Source of the DNA: Neoarius graeffei
Lineage: Eukaryota > Chordata > Actinopteri > Siluriformes > Ariidae
Assembly (NCBI RefSeq): GCF_027579695.1
Contig: NC_083583.1
Location: 4,702,542 to 4,766,541 of the forward strand
Length of the DNA: 64,000 bases
Direction: 5' to 3'
Of this stretch, positions 9,986 through 31,239 are shown in pieces. The position numbers and the translations under genes are program-made. Position 1 is the stretch's first letter. Every line of letters begins with the position of its first letter. The notes beneath the pieces were generated by a model. It saw nothing but the letters and a program-made list of their open reading frames with translations. It did not search any database and was not told the DNA's origin.

Positions 9986-11233
9986 TTTTCTTCTCTCGTC
10001 GACCCTGCCTTGTTTCTCTGTCATCAAAGCATACGACACAGGAGAAAACATTGAATGTGTTGAGACACAGTGGATGGAAATATTGCTTTTCCAGTGTCAG
10101 CAGCCCAAAGGCTCGCTGTTGCTTCGCCTTTTGGCTTGTACACTCCTGCCAAAATGAGCAACCCAATGTAGGCTTGCAAGTGGGTCACATACACGTCTTT
10201 CCAACTGTCCCCATACACACGCCTCTCCTCTAAATTTGTCATCTCAAGTAGGTCCTTTTCGACTGATGGGGTTATGAAGAGCTCAAATGCTGATTTTGTG
10301 TCTTGGACATGGCTGACAGCGTATCTGGTGGGGCCTGGAACTATTTTGATGACATTAGTAGCACCAAGTCTACCCTGTTGTTCAAGTGGGGAGACGGACC
10401 ATAATAACTCTCCATTTTTGGAAGGTAGTGCATTTGCTGGTGGTTGAGAGACAACAGGAGGGTCAACACTGAGGGTCTCATTCTCATCAGAGGAGGATGC
10501 CTCAATCAGGGTCCTCCTCAACATCATCTGTCTCAGACACATTTTCCTCTATGTCAGTTTCATGGTCAAAGACATGTGACAACACATCATTGACAAAACC
10601 TTTCCTTAGAGGTCATTTTCAGTTGAGAGGGAGCAGAAAGAAAGAGCGCCAAGAGAAGTGGTTTAGAAGGATGCTGTGCAAGCTTTTATATGCTTACTTC
10701 ACACAACAGAGGTGGAGCATCAATATTTTTTGGCGGGAACCATATTTTCCCGCCCCCACAGCATGGGAAATATCAAATTTCTCATGAGAATTATGTTTTC
10801 CCCTCCCCCATGTCATGTGAACTATCGGTGGTTCTCGCACTACTACAGTTATGGTTACGTTAGGGCCCTAAAGCCTTTGAAGATGATAAAATTGCATGTT
10901 ATAGTGACCTCAGTATCATCCAAAACAAATGTGTGTAAAATGTTGATATTTCTTGTATATTTTATATAGCTAAAACAGCCTGGGGTCAAATTGACCCCAA
11001 AGAACACCCATGCGTACAGGAAATTGAAAACATGTATTAATTTTATGTTTACGCAGTTGCCCCCATTAAATTAGGAAAAGTCATAAAATATGAAGCAAAA
11101 AAAAAAAAAAAAGATATATATTTAGAGACGTTAAACATTGAATGGGGTCAAATTGACCTCAAAGATAATAGGAGGGTTAAGGAGCACAGACCAAAAAACA
11201 AAAGCACACACAGGCAACTTCATCCAAATGGTC

Positions 11234-11239
11234 TTTATT
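11234..11239 (-). promoter_or_regulatory. RPS13: RPS13 poly(A) signal
   Basis: AATAAA on the minus strand, about 20 bases past the RPS13 stop codon at 11259-11261. This gives the very short 3' untranslated region usual for ribosomal protein genes. Confidence 0.85.
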
Positions 11240-11258
11240 TTGTGTAAAGTCTTTACAT

Positions 11259-21808
<10,550 letters not shown>

Positions 21809-21914
21809 GATGGCGTTCGCGAGAGAGCCGAGAAAGAGAGAACGCAGAACGAGGCTGACAGGAAGTAGAGTGCGCCCAAGCGGAAGTGACGTTTAAATAT
21901 TGAGACGGAAGAAG
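21809..21914 (-). promoter_or_regulatory. RPS13: RPS13 5' untranslated region and core promoter
   Basis: On the minus strand, upstream of the ATG, a pyrimidine-rich run (cgttctctctttctcggctc) suits the 5' terminal oligopyrimidine start of a translation-machinery mRNA. An AT-rich aatatttaaacg lies about 60 bases further up. The LINE 3' end begins at about 21915, so the unique promoter sequence next to the gene is only about 100 bases long. The exact transcription start is inferred. Confidence 0.55.
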
Positions 21915-23064
21915 AAAAGTTTTTTTTTCTTTTTCTTTCCAAAAACATTCAAAATACAAACAAATAGAGCACCATATATATACAGATCCAAAAAATATCA
22001 AAGAAGTAAAACACACACATAGCAATAAAGTAAAAAAATATGAACAAGAAAGGGGCTACTTAACTATCTTTACATATGTTAATCGAGTAAATCAAAGTCA
22101 TCCAAAAAGGATATAAAATAACCAACATCCTTATTTTCAACTAACTTTAAAGATTTGGCAAAAAGCTTGAGGTCATTCTTCCAGTGTGTAACATAAGGTT
22201 TAGTTTAAAAAAAAAACGACATTTGTGAATAAAGTGTTTACCTAAAAGTAGTAAATTATTAATACCATATTCCATTTTGTTATTATTTAAAAACACTCCA
22301 AATTTAATTTCTTTAATGGATAAAGGGGCAAACTGAATCCCCCTAGACTGTAGCCAAGCCTGAAAATCAATCCAAAATCTTTGTATTAAATCACATAGAA
22401 AGAAAAGATGTTCCAAATCCTCCTCCTCTGTTTCACAAAACACACATTTACCAGTTTCAAATTTAAATTTCTTCTTAAAAAATTCTTTGGTTGGGTAAAT
22501 TCTATTCAAAATTTTGAACTGTATTTCTTTCGCTTTGAAGGGAATTAGAAAGGAGAGATATTTAGTTCTAATCTTTTTAATTTCTACTGTTTCAAAATCT
22601 TTTAATATGTAATCTCTTTTGACAGAATTAGGAAAGCAAATATTTTGTAAGGAACGTCTTAAAAATTTGTTATCGCACTTTTTATTACAAAATTCGACAC
22701 CTTCAATCCAAAGTTGTCTCAGTCTAGGAGAAATATCAGAGTACACCATATCCTGTTCCACCATAGTTCGGATTGGTACAGGAATAGCCTTTACGATTTG
22801 GTTGTATTTTCTTTTTGTACATTGAATCTGAAATTTCTGACAGAAATGACCATGTTGTAAAATCTGTCCATCATTCATAAAGTGAGCAATAGCCCACACA
22901 CCTTTGGAAAACCATTCCTCAATAAAAATAGATTTTCTATTAACCAATATATACCTATTATTCCACACTGGGCTATTATGAGGGGTAAAATTATGCTTAA
23001 ATATTATTTTCCAATAAAGGAGGACCTGTAGAAAAGTTTTTTTTTTTGGTAAAGATTTTATCAA
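21915..23064 (-). mobile_element. L1-group LINE, 3' end with reverse transcriptase C-terminus
   Basis: The minus-strand frame 23064-22147 (305 residues) carries KCVFCETEEEDLEHLFFLC, a zf-RVT type Cys/His motif, preceded by KAKEIQFKILNRIYPTKEFF. This is how the C-terminus of L1/Tx1-group ORF2 proteins looks. The catalytic reverse transcriptase and endonuclease are missing, so the copy is 5'-truncated. The 3' untranslated part ends in a T-rich run at 21917-21935 (a poly(A) on the minus strand). Confidence 0.82.
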
Positions 23065-23075
23065 GTGAACCCTGT

Positions 23076-23520
23076 ATGGATTGATTTTCAGGCTTGGCTA
23101 CAGTCTAGGGGGATTCAGTTTGCCCCTTTATCCATTAAAGAAATTAAATTTGGAGTGTTTTTAAATAACAAAATTGAATATGGTATTAATAATTTACTAC
23201 TTTTAGGTAAACACTTTATTCACAAATGTCGTTTTTTTAAAACTAAACCTTATGTTACACACTGGAAGAATGACCTCAAGCTTTTTGCCAAATCTTTAAA
23301 GTTAGTTGAAAATAAGGATGTTGGTTATTTTATATCCTTTTTGGATAACTTTGATTTACTCGATTAACATATGTAAAGATAGTTAAGTAGCCCCTTTCTT
23401 GTTCATATTTTTTACTTTATTGCTATGTGTGTGTTTTACTTCTTTGATGTTTTTGGGATCTGTATATATATGGTGCTCTATTTGTTTGTATTTTGAATGT
23501 TTCTGGAAATAAAAAAAAAC
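23076..23520 (+). mobile_element. Second LINE 3' end in inverted orientation
   Basis: The same LINE tail read on the plus strand (WIDFQAWLQSRGIQFAPLSI to FDNFDLLD, stop, 3' untranslated region, A-rich end near 23510). Its sequence mirrors 21935-22360, forming an inverted repeat with arms of about 430 bases around a 700-base spacer. One base run differs (aacaaaattgaa here, aataacaaaatgga there), showing slight divergence. Confidence 0.85.
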
Positions 23521-23689
23521 AAAAACCGAAAAAAAGTGAACTCTGTATAAGTTCGTAACTCATGTGTCAAGATGTTAAGGAAAACTCATAACGTGATAAA
23601 ATGTCATAAAATAAAATTAAAATAAGTGAAATGAAAGAACAAAATGTCCACTGCATACTACACGACAAAGAAAACATATAGCTTTTAAA

Positions 23690-23790
23690 AAAGAAAGCAA
23701 GCACAACTTTATTCATCACACACTTGTGAAATTTCTTCTCTGCATTTAACCCATCTGAAGCAGTGAACACACGCATGCGCACAAACTGTG
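23690..23790 (-). mobile_element. SINE family B, tail only
   Basis: Minus-strand match to the family B 3' end: cacaactttattcatcacac, gcatttaacccatctgaagc, agtgaacacac. The tRNA-like head is missing. Confidence 0.75.
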
Positions 23791-23991
23791 GGTGGTAAAA
23801 GAGAGTAGAAGAGAGCAACTGGACTTGTTTGAAGGTTCTTGAAGACGTTTCGCCTCTCATCCGAAAGGCTTCTTCAGTTCTGTGTGACTAATAGGGAGTA
23901 TCAGGTATTTATCCTCTCATGGATGAAAAGCAATCCTAAGGTGTCGTTGAGTCCTCCTGTTGGTGTGGGTCACTGGGGGCTGGGTGTGAAC

Positions 23992-25554
23992 CACGGGCGA
24001 CTGCTCTAAGACAACGAGGGAGGCTCAGCCTCCTCTAAAAATGACGAACATCGTGTAGGATGAATTGCGCTAGGCTTATGTTATAGCCGACCTTATAACA
24101 TTGCTATTTCAGATCCAGAATCATAGAAATATATGTGCTCAACCCACTACAGTGCGAAATCATTCCATTATAACTTTCCCCAGTTCACCTCATGTGTGCG
24201 TGAGTTTTTCCCCCTCGTGACAGCGCGATGCAGCCCAGCCTCAGTGGACTTCAATGGCATTTGGGAGCTCTGCGCTTTCAATATCAAAATGCAAGACGAT
24301 TATTGGACAAATACTGCGAAAACGCCCGCCCACGGACTCCCAGCCTCACAGTGGGAGGGACATGGCAAAGCTTTCCGCGAGGAGACTGGTGATTGGTGAA
24401 AGCGGCCAGATATTTTCTTTGATTGACAGCTTGTTTCAAATATAGACAGGCAGCGGTGAATCTCAGTTCAGTCCCGTGTGAATTCGCAAGTGCTGTGGTG
24501 TATTGTAAGAGATCAGCTTACATTTCGATTTCATTCATTACATACAGTTTCTACCAGCTTTTTTAGTTTGTATATATTTTCATTGTAAATAAAGTGTAAA
24601 TATAGTGTTGTCAAGTTTGCTATCTTGGTTCCAGAAATTTCGTTTATTTGAGTGACTGAACTTGAACTTGAGGGGGCTAGTCAGCTAGCAAGAAAGCTGC
24701 GCACGGATGCCAAGCATTGCTGATTTAATTTTGGCGAAGCCATTTGCCAGTCTTCCTTTCGAGGAAAAAATTAAAATTAAAGAGCAGGGTAGACCAACGC
24801 CTCAAATTGACTTGGTGAAAAAGGTAGGGAATAATACTCGTTCCTTTCAGCTCTCCTGGTACGAGAAAGTGAATTGGCTAACAGCAAGTGACCCACATCA
24901 ACAACAGTAAATAGGCTACTTTAGTAATATGTCATGGATGGACCAAAAATATAGAATCCATTTAAAATGTTTATGCTGAGTATATTATATTGGAATATAT
25001 ATTTATCTGGATATGAATTAAACACAGCTACAATTTGGAAAACATTTTTAAACAAAAACACAGCCGAGAACATTTCACACTACAGACCTGGATTAAAAGT
25101 GAAGGGTTATCAAAATTGTCAATAAAACATTTCTCAGTCAAAATAAGTAAAATATAGGGAAAGTGTCATTGAATGAAATGTGTGGCACCCAGCTCTATGT
25201 TTGGCTCCCCAAGGTCAGTGCTTGTGCCTATTCCAGAACACTCTGCTGTTACTGCTGGGGTTCCTGACAAAGAGCTGCTTTCAATAATGATCAATTTTTA
25301 AACAACATGCCACAATTTTAAAATATAAAATGTTAAAATATACCCCCCCCCCCCCCCCAACACCACCATCATGTATATTGGACAGTAGGCTAATGGGCCA
25401 AAAGAACCTGTTATTTCACAGTTTGTGACCCTGCCAACAATCAGCCAGATCAGAGGCAAGAGTATGGGCAAAATTGATGTGTTTTTTCTTTTAAAATCTG
25501 GAAATATCATAACTGACCAGCCTCCCCTGTTTGAAAGACTACCAGCCGCCATTG
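23992..25554 (+). mobile_element. hAT element with zf-TTF reading frame, copy 2
   Basis: Perfect 8-base target duplication GTGTGAAC at 23984-23991 and 25555-25562. Ends CACGGGCGACTGCTC and ACCAGCCGCCATTG. Same family as 7833-9443 but opposite orientation and without the internal 116-base doubling. A C-run (25344-25359) marks the place of a G-run in copy 1. Confidence 0.93.
24707..24910 (+). CDS. Fragment of zf-TTF (ZMYM1-like) hAT transposase
   Basis: A 67-residue frame, MPSIADLILAKPFASLPFEE to NNTRSFQLSWYEKVNWLTA, the same as 8626-8432 apart from one His/Arg change and the end. The SFQxSWY motif opens the TTF-type zinc finger in ZMYM1-like hAT transposases. No catalytic domain follows. The frame may be the first exon of a gene whose remainder was deleted in this nonautonomous family. 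Confidence 0.6.
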   Translation: MPSIADLILAKPFASLPFEEKIKIKEQGRPTPQIDLVKKVGNNTRSFQLSWYEKVNWLTASDPHQQQ

Positions 25555-25845
25555 GTGTGAACGGCCTAGAGAGTCGTTGGTTCTCTCTGTCCTCCTGTGA
25601 GTCACTGAAAACAGCTGGGTTTTGGTGTGCATTCAGTTGTCTGGGAAGTGCGCCAAGGACTGCATTGTAGGTGGCTGATAAATGATGTCTTAGACCCCCA
25701 CCTCTGTTCAGTGATGGCTGTTCCAGGTTGACAAAAATGGCTTCTTTAACTCCTCGCTCATACCAACGATCCTCTCTGGCTAAAATGTGTACGTTGCAAT
25801 CCTGAAATGAGTGTCCTTTGTTGTTAAGATGTTACACATGCACGC

Positions 25846-26149
25846 GCACACACACACACACACACACACACATACCCAGAGCAGTGGGCAGCCATGCTAA
25901 CAGCACCCGGGGAGCAGTTAGGAGTTCGGTGCCTCGTTCAAGGGCACCTCAGCCCAAGGCTGTCCCATATTAACCTAACCACATGTCTTTGGACTGTGGG
26001 GGAAACCGGAGCACCCGGAGGAAACCCATGCAGACACAGGGAGAACATGCAAACTCCACACAGAAAGGGCCTCGCCAGCCACTGGGTTCAAACCCAGAAC
26101 CTTTTTGCTGTGAGGCGACCGTGCTAACCACTACACCACCGTGCCGCCC
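25846..26149 (-). mobile_element. tRNA-derived SINE, family B
   Basis: Minus-strand copy whose tRNA-like head is at the right end (ccactacaccaccgtgccgcc). The family B tail at the left runs into a (CA)n microsatellite at about 25847-25872. Confidence 0.88.
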
Positions 26150-26411
26150 GGTGTAATGTATTTTATTAATACATTTACAATTAACAGCTATGAATATACA
26201 AATAAGAAAAATACAAAATTGATCATATGCTTAAATAGCATTTTTAAAAATTAAGATTTAAAAAATTATACTTTAAGATTTTAAACTGAGTGTATTAATA
26301 TAACTCTAACAAAGCAAATAAATCTCGTCCATGCACTGTGTTCTAATGGTTCTCTATCATTTAGCAAAGTTATGATACTTATGTTTCACAGAGTATGTGC
26401 AGTAGTGACTC

Positions 26412-26414
<3 letters not shown>

Positions 26415-26453
<39 letters not shown>
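26415..26453. repeat. (AAT)n microsatellite
   Basis: About thirteen AAT/TAA units, followed at 26454 by agttcaatttatatagcacc, a common fish repeat start. A (CA)n run and an A-run follow at 26511-26550. Confidence 0.93.
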
Positions 26454-26454
<1 letters not shown>

Positions 26455-26507
26455 GTTCAATTTATATAGCACCTTTCACAAACCCAATGACGCTTTACAC
26501 AGGAGTT

Positions 26508-26551
<44 letters not shown>

Positions 26552-27030
26552 CCACTCGGAAGAGTAGTGAGGTAAAGAGGAAAGTTTTCAGGTTAGCTCC
26601 GAAGGAAGAGAGAGTGGAATGGTAATGAAGTGATTATGGTAGTAAATTCCAGAGTTTAGGAGCAGCAACACTGAATGATCTGCCACCCATAAATGCCAGT
26701 TTAAAACGTGGGACAGTCAGAAGTCCAGAGACAGAAGATCTGAAGGAGCAGGAGGGCTAGTACAAATGAATTAACTCACAGAGATAGGAAGGGGTGAAAC
26801 TATGAAGAGCTTTAAAAGTTAGTAGCAATTGCTCAGGGGTTCAAGTCCCAGCACCACCAAGCTGCTACTTAACACTCTCTGCCCTGTGTGTGCGCTGACC
26901 ATAGCTTCCTAACAAGCTAGTATATGAAAAGAATTTCACTGTGATGCAAATTTAAAAAAATACAAAATTATTCATATGCTTAAATAGGATTATAAAAAAT
27001 AAAATGTTGTTTAAATTATAATTTAAATAA
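26454..27030. other. Diverged repeats, no gene
   Basis: Contains an unclassified interspersed-repeat remnant (agttcaatttatatagcacc and following) and a short tRNA-SINE-like scrap around 26830-26945 (ggttcaagtcccagcaccac). I see no gene. Confidence 0.5.
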
Positions 27031-27363
27031 TGGTGGCACGGTGGTGTAGTGGTTAGCACTGTCGCCTCACAGCAAGAAGGTTCTGGGTTCGAACCCAGCA
27101 GCCAGCGAGGGCCCTTTCCAGACTCCCTGTGTCTGCGTGGGTTTCCTCCGGGTGCTGTGGTTTCCCCCACAGTCCACAGACATGCAGTTAGATTAACATG
27201 GGGCAGCCTTGGGCTGAAGTGTCCTTGAGCAAGGTACCTAACCCCTGACGCTCTGGTGTGGCTGCCCACTGCTCTGGGTGTGTGTGTGTGTTCACTGCTT
27301 CAGATGGGTTAAATGCAGAGGATGAATTTCACTATGCTTGAAGTGTGCATGTGACAAATAAAG
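27031..27363 (+). mobile_element. tRNA-derived SINE, family B
   Basis: Plus-strand copy: head tggtggcacggtggtgtagt, B box ggttcgaaccc, family B tail ending tgcatgtgacaaataaagg. Confidence 0.9.
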
Positions 27364-27426
27364 GTTTCTTCTATACTTTAAGATTTTAAACTGTGTGTAT
27401 TAATATAACTACAACACAGCAAATTT

Positions 27427-27627
27427 GGGGGGCAGTGGTGCCTCAAAGGTTAAGGTTACTGAGTTGAACCCAATGACGGGTTCAAGCCCCAGCACTGACA
27501 AGCTGCCACGGTTGAGCCCTTGAGCAAGGCCCTTAACCCTCTCTGCTCCAGGAGCACCGTGTCATGTATCCCCTTGTTGTACCGTATGTCACTCTGGATA
27601 AGAGCATCTGCTAAAAGCACTACACCG
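27427..27627 (+). mobile_element. SINE of a third type (family C)
   Basis: Short element with a B-box-like gggttcaagcccc, the phrase gagcaaggcccttaaccctc and the ending ctctggataagagcatctgc. It differs from families A and B. A related 3' end recurs at 57222-57358. Confidence 0.65.
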
Positions 27628-27982
27628 TGCTAACCACTACACGGTGGTATATTTACATCTTGGGTATTTTTAGGAACAAGATCAATGCAATTCTCTGATT
27701 TTATATTAAACTTTGGTCAAATATCTGTCACATTTTGCATTTTGTGCAATTTTTTTTACCTTGCGCAATACCAGAAAAATTCAGTTAAAATCAAGCCATT
27801 TGAGGCGAATTCGTCCACCTCTGAAAAAACTTGGCATTTGGATTTCCCGGCAATCATTGATTTTTGTGACGTCACGTGCGGGATGCCTCCTTCTGAATCC
27901 CATGTCAGCGTTGGTTTGTTTATGAGAAAACGACCTGGTGGTTTTCTGCAAATTTCTTCAATGTTATCACGTAATTATTAAA

Positions 27983-28459
27983 ATGGTTAACAGATGTATC
28001 GTAGGAGGGTGTAGCAACACCAATCATGATGGGATTAGTACTCATCGTTTTCCAAAAGACCGGACAATGAGAGAGAAATGGGAGCGCTTCGTGCGAGGCA
28101 CCCGGAAAAACTGGCAACATGCAACAGACCACAGCGTCATATGTGGGGCTCGCTTCATAAAGCCCGACGACTTTGAGAACTATTTGCAGTGGGAAATGGG
28201 CTTCAAAAAGCAACTTGATCTGAAAAAAGACACAGTTCCATCTGTTAGAATGCCCAAAGCAACACCGTCTCCATCTGTGTCAGCGTCACCAAAGGAGCCA
28301 GCAGTGCTCGTCTCCCCTGACAGAAGGCGAAGTGCCGCATCCACCGAGGCTCTCGAAGCTGAGGACCAAGCAGAGCCGAGAAAAAGACCAAGAAAATCGG
28401 CGATTCACAAGTTGACTGTTGCCAGGGTAAGAAATAAGAGAGATTATACTCTAAATTAG
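27983..28459 (+). CDS. THAP-domain protein start, probably Kolobok-type transposon gene
   Basis: A 158-residue frame starting at the ATG at 27983 (MVNRCIVGGCSNTNHDGIST). Residues 5-58 follow the THAP zinc finger: C5, C10, P24, W33, then C54 and F58. The usual final His (C-x2-H-F) is replaced by Arg57 (ICGARF). A Ser/Pro-rich stretch and a basic PRKRPRKSAIHKL segment follow. A possible splice donor (ccag|ggtaag) near 28425 suggests that this is a first exon. THAP proteins in fish genomes are often Kolobok or P-like transposases. I found no paired ends here, so a host gene cannot be excluded. Confidence 0.6.
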   Translation: MVNRCIVGGCSNTNHDGISTHRFPKDRTMREKWERFVRGTRKNWQHATDHSVICGARFIKPDDFENYLQWEMGFKKQLDLKKDTVPSVRMPKATPSPSVSASPKEPAVLVSPDRRRSAASTEALEAEDQAEPRKRPRKSAIHKLTVARVRNKRDYTLN

Positions 28460-28737
28460 GTGTTCATGTGGTACACGGATAATGTTAATTATTAACACAC
28501 ACAAAAGTAAACAACACAAAAGCGCTGGGCGATAATACACTTACTTCACATGTATCAAGGGATATACGGCGTGTCAGGGCTTGAGATCTTGGGACCTGTC
28601 AAACACATTAAATGTATATACAACCCTGCTTAGCTGATTCCATGGGTATAGCTTATGAAATCTTTCTCCTACAGTAGCCAGTACTCTTCTAAATGAAGAA
28701 ATATATAAATACATAAAAAGAAAGAAAGAAGAAAAGA

Positions 28738-29099
28738 AAGCACAGCTTTATTCATCACACACTTGTGAAATTTCCTCTCTGCATTTAACCCATCTGAAGC
28801 AGTGAACACACACATGCACACACACATACCCAGAGCAGTGGGCAGCCATGCTAACAGCGCCCGGGGAGCAGTTAGGAGTTTGGTGCCTCGTTCAAGGGCA
28901 CCTCAGCCCAAGGCCGTCCCATATTAACCTAACCGCATGTCTTTGGACTGTGGGGGAAACCGGAGCACCCGGAGGAAACCCACGCAGACACGGGGAGAAC
29001 ATGCAAACTCCACACAGAAAGGCCCTCAATGGCCGCTGGGTTTGAACCCAAAACCTTCTTGCTGTGAGGCGACCGTGCTAACCACTACACCACCATGCA
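28738..29099 (-). mobile_element. tRNA-derived SINE, family B
   Basis: Minus-strand full-length copy, from the tail (agcacagctttattcatcac) at the left to the tRNA-like head (accactacaccaccatgc) at the right. Confidence 0.9.
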
Positions 29100-29417
29100 G
29101 TGTAATTTTTTCTAATTACATAATAGTAATTAGAAAAAATATTATTTATGTAACAATAGATAGATGAGCAAAGTAGCTAACTGCTAACCTTGGTCTACAC
29201 AGACTGTGCACTGAACCCATGCAGGGTCTCTCAGCCTGCTGGCGGATCCGCGCGTGATGTCACGAATCTGGATCAATATAGCGCCAGACTCCCTTGGGAT
29301 TTTTCCAGACACGTTTTGTTATTTAATTTTTTTCTGCTGTAGACAGATTGTGCAAAATTACTCTTCTGGATGAGTGTGTAAAGGGACATACTTTCATAAA
29401 AAAACACTAAATTGGTC

Positions 29418-30443
29418 TGGGGTGGCACAGTGGTGTAGTGGTTAGTGCTGTCGTCTCACAGCAAGAAGGTCCGGGTTCGAGCCCTGCGGCCGATGAGGGC
29501 CTTTCTGTGTGGAGTTTGCATGTTGTCCGCGTGGGTTTGCTCCGGTTTCCCCCAAAGACATGCAGGTTAGGTTAACTGTTGACTCTAAATCGACCGTAGG
29601 TGTGAATGGTTATCTGTGTCTATTGCCGCTTTTCCACTACCAACGCGGCTGAGTTGGGCTGAGCCGTGCCGTGCTGAGTTGGGCTGAATCGAGCTGAGTG
29701 GGGCTGTTGGAGTTGCATTTCGACTACAACTGCGTTGAACCGTGCTGGCTGGAAGTGGGTGGACACATTGGGTGGAGTTAGCGAAAGTGGGTGGACGTCA
29801 CGTGATGTCATTAGGCGGCACAAACAGTGACATCAGTGATCTTTTAAGCGGTAGTCTCACGACCCGGATAGTAAACAATAAATATGGAGTCGTTAGTGTT
29901 GCTGGTCTTGGTGCTGTGGCTTGTTGTCACCGACAACGTCAACAGATACTGGCAAGAGCGTATAGATGAGGCGAGGCGCATAAGGCTTCAGAAATTCTCG
30001 TAATTCGTAATTCTTCTTCTTCCGGGTTTACGGTGTTTACAGATCCCAGTGTGCTCGCGGGGCGTGTGTGGGCATGTGAGGACACTCCTCCTCACCAATC
30101 AGTGCACAGGAGAGTGTCTCCTTACGCCCCTAGCCCCACTCGGCTCGGTTTGTCTCGCTTCAGCCCCACTCCAAAACCGTGCGAGTTTTGGGTGCTAAGC
30201 AGGGCTGAAGCGAGCTGAGTCGTGCTGCTCTAAGGTAGTCGAAACGCGAGCCGTGTCGGGCTAAAGTGAGCTGAAGCGAGCTGAAAAAGGGTAGTGGAAA
30301 AGGGCCATATGTGTCAGGCCTGTGATGACCTGGCGACTTGTCCAGGGTGTACCCCGCCTTTCGCCCGTAGTCAGCTGGGATAGGCTCCAGCATGCCTGCG
30401 ACCCTGTAGAACAGCATAAAGCGGCGAGAGATGATGAGATGAG
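29418..30443 (+). mobile_element. SINE family A split by a Harbinger element
   Basis: Head at 29418 (tggggtggcacagtggtgta), tail ending gatgatgagatgag at about 30443, with a 12-base target duplication actaaattggtc on both sides (29406-29417 and 30444-30455). Within the SINE phrase gtgtctatgtgtcag a Harbinger element is inserted at 29624-30307, so the SINE is the older of the two. Confidence 0.93.
29624..30307 (+). mobile_element. PIF/Harbinger-type nonautonomous element, copy 2
   Basis: Same termini as copy 1. The target duplication TAT lies at 29621-29623 and 30308-30310. The reading frame 29884-30003 remains open for 39 codons, with codons 2 to 4 lost in frame ([20 protein letters not shown]). 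Confidence 0.92.
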
Positions 30444-30704
30444 ACTAAATTGGTCCAGGATATGCACTTTAAACCACCATCATGGCACAGCACGTGTTCA
30501 TTTTGTGAATTCACATTTCTGTCTTTGGTAACAGCATTCGGTTTTGTAAGCGTTGTGGCAAGAATACAACAATGCGTTGACAGAAAATGTACTTTTAATA
30601 CTTAAGTATTTTTAAAAGCAAGTACTTTAACTTAAGTAAAAAAATTTGACTGGACAACTTTCACTTGTATCAGAGTAACATTTGACCAGTGGGATCTGTA
30701 CTTC

Positions 30705-31070
30705 GGGCAGCACGGTGGTGTAGTGGTTAGCGCTGTCGCCTCACAGCAAGAAGGTCCCGGTTCGAGCCCCGTGGCCGGCGAGGGCCTTTCTGTGCGGAGT
30801 TTGCATGTTGTCCGCGTGGGTTTCCTCCGGGTGCTCCGGTTTCCCCCACAGTCCAAAGACATGCAGGTTAGGTTAACTGGTGACTCTAAATTGAGCGTAG
30901 GTGTGAATGTGAGTGTGAATGGTTGTCTGTGTCTATGTGTCAGCCCTGTGATGACCTGGCGACTTGTCCAGGGTGTACCCCGCCTTTCGCCCGTAGTCAG
31001 CTGGGATAGGCTCCAGCTCGCCTGCGACCCTGTAGAACAGGATAAAGCAGCTACAGATAATGAGATGAGA
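30705..31070 (+). mobile_element. tRNA-derived SINE, family A
   Basis: Full-length copy with A and B boxes and the gcagctacagataatgagat tail. It carries a 10-base gap relative to other copies (catgttgtccgcgtggg). Confidence 0.92.
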
Positions 31071-31239
31071 AGAGAAGTTTGAGAATCCCTGAAACAAAAT
31101 GGCCGCTGAGTGGCGTGTAATTGCGGTGACCCACCATTGGGTGCCGCTGTGACTTTTTCCCCGACAGTGTTTCTGTGCCCCTCCCCCCGCTTAGCGGACA
31201 GGAGAAATGGGTTTGTTGTACTGTAGTGATGACGAGACA

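Larger units (their letters stand above)
6640..10542 (-). pseudogene. piggyBac transposase, broken by insertions and frame changes
   Basis: Pieces in order on the minus strand: 10542-9990 (N-terminal part; AYIGLLILAGVYKPKG is typical of the piggyBac core, ending CFDDRETRQGRR in a shifted frame); 9663-9452 (DKLAAIRDVWDKWV, then VTVDECLVAFRGRCP with a likely catalytic Asp); 7353-6950 (MLGTVRKNKPELP, then DYNETKGGVDNLD); 6740-6640 (CQVCPNRND, NTCVKCKKYVCKEH, the Cys-rich C-terminal zinc-binding region). Joined fragments are out of frame in several places and split by an hAT element and SINEs, so this copy cannot encode an active enzyme. Distances between pieces match a normal piggyBac transposase once the insertions are removed. 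Confidence 0.88.
5757..11176 (-). mobile_element. piggyBac element carrying nested insertions
   Basis: TTAA target duplications at 5753-5756 and 11177-11180 bracket inverted ends CCCTCCTGTTA and TAATAGGAGGG, the piggyBac hallmark. The subterminal motif ggggtcaaattgacc recurs at 5798, 10982 and 11144. The transposase gene reads on the minus strand from about 10542 down to 6640. Into this element came SINEs at 5867-6240, 7359-7729 and 9667-9985 and an hAT element at 7833-9443; the piggyBac sequence resumes cleanly on the far side of each. Confidence 0.92.
23825..25830 (-). mobile_element. Penelope-like retroelement 3' fragment, split by an hAT insertion
   Basis: Two minus-strand pieces, 25830-25555 and 23991-23825, are continuous across the hAT element at 23992-25554. 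The upstream piece encodes DCNVHILAREDRWYERGVKE, then PSLNRGGGLRHHLS. This is the pattern of the GIY-YIG endonuclease C-terminus in Penelope-like elements of fish. The downstream piece includes the familiar gaagaagcctttcggatgag and gaaacgtcttcaag phrases. It is a broken remnant and predates the hAT insertion. Confidence 0.6.
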
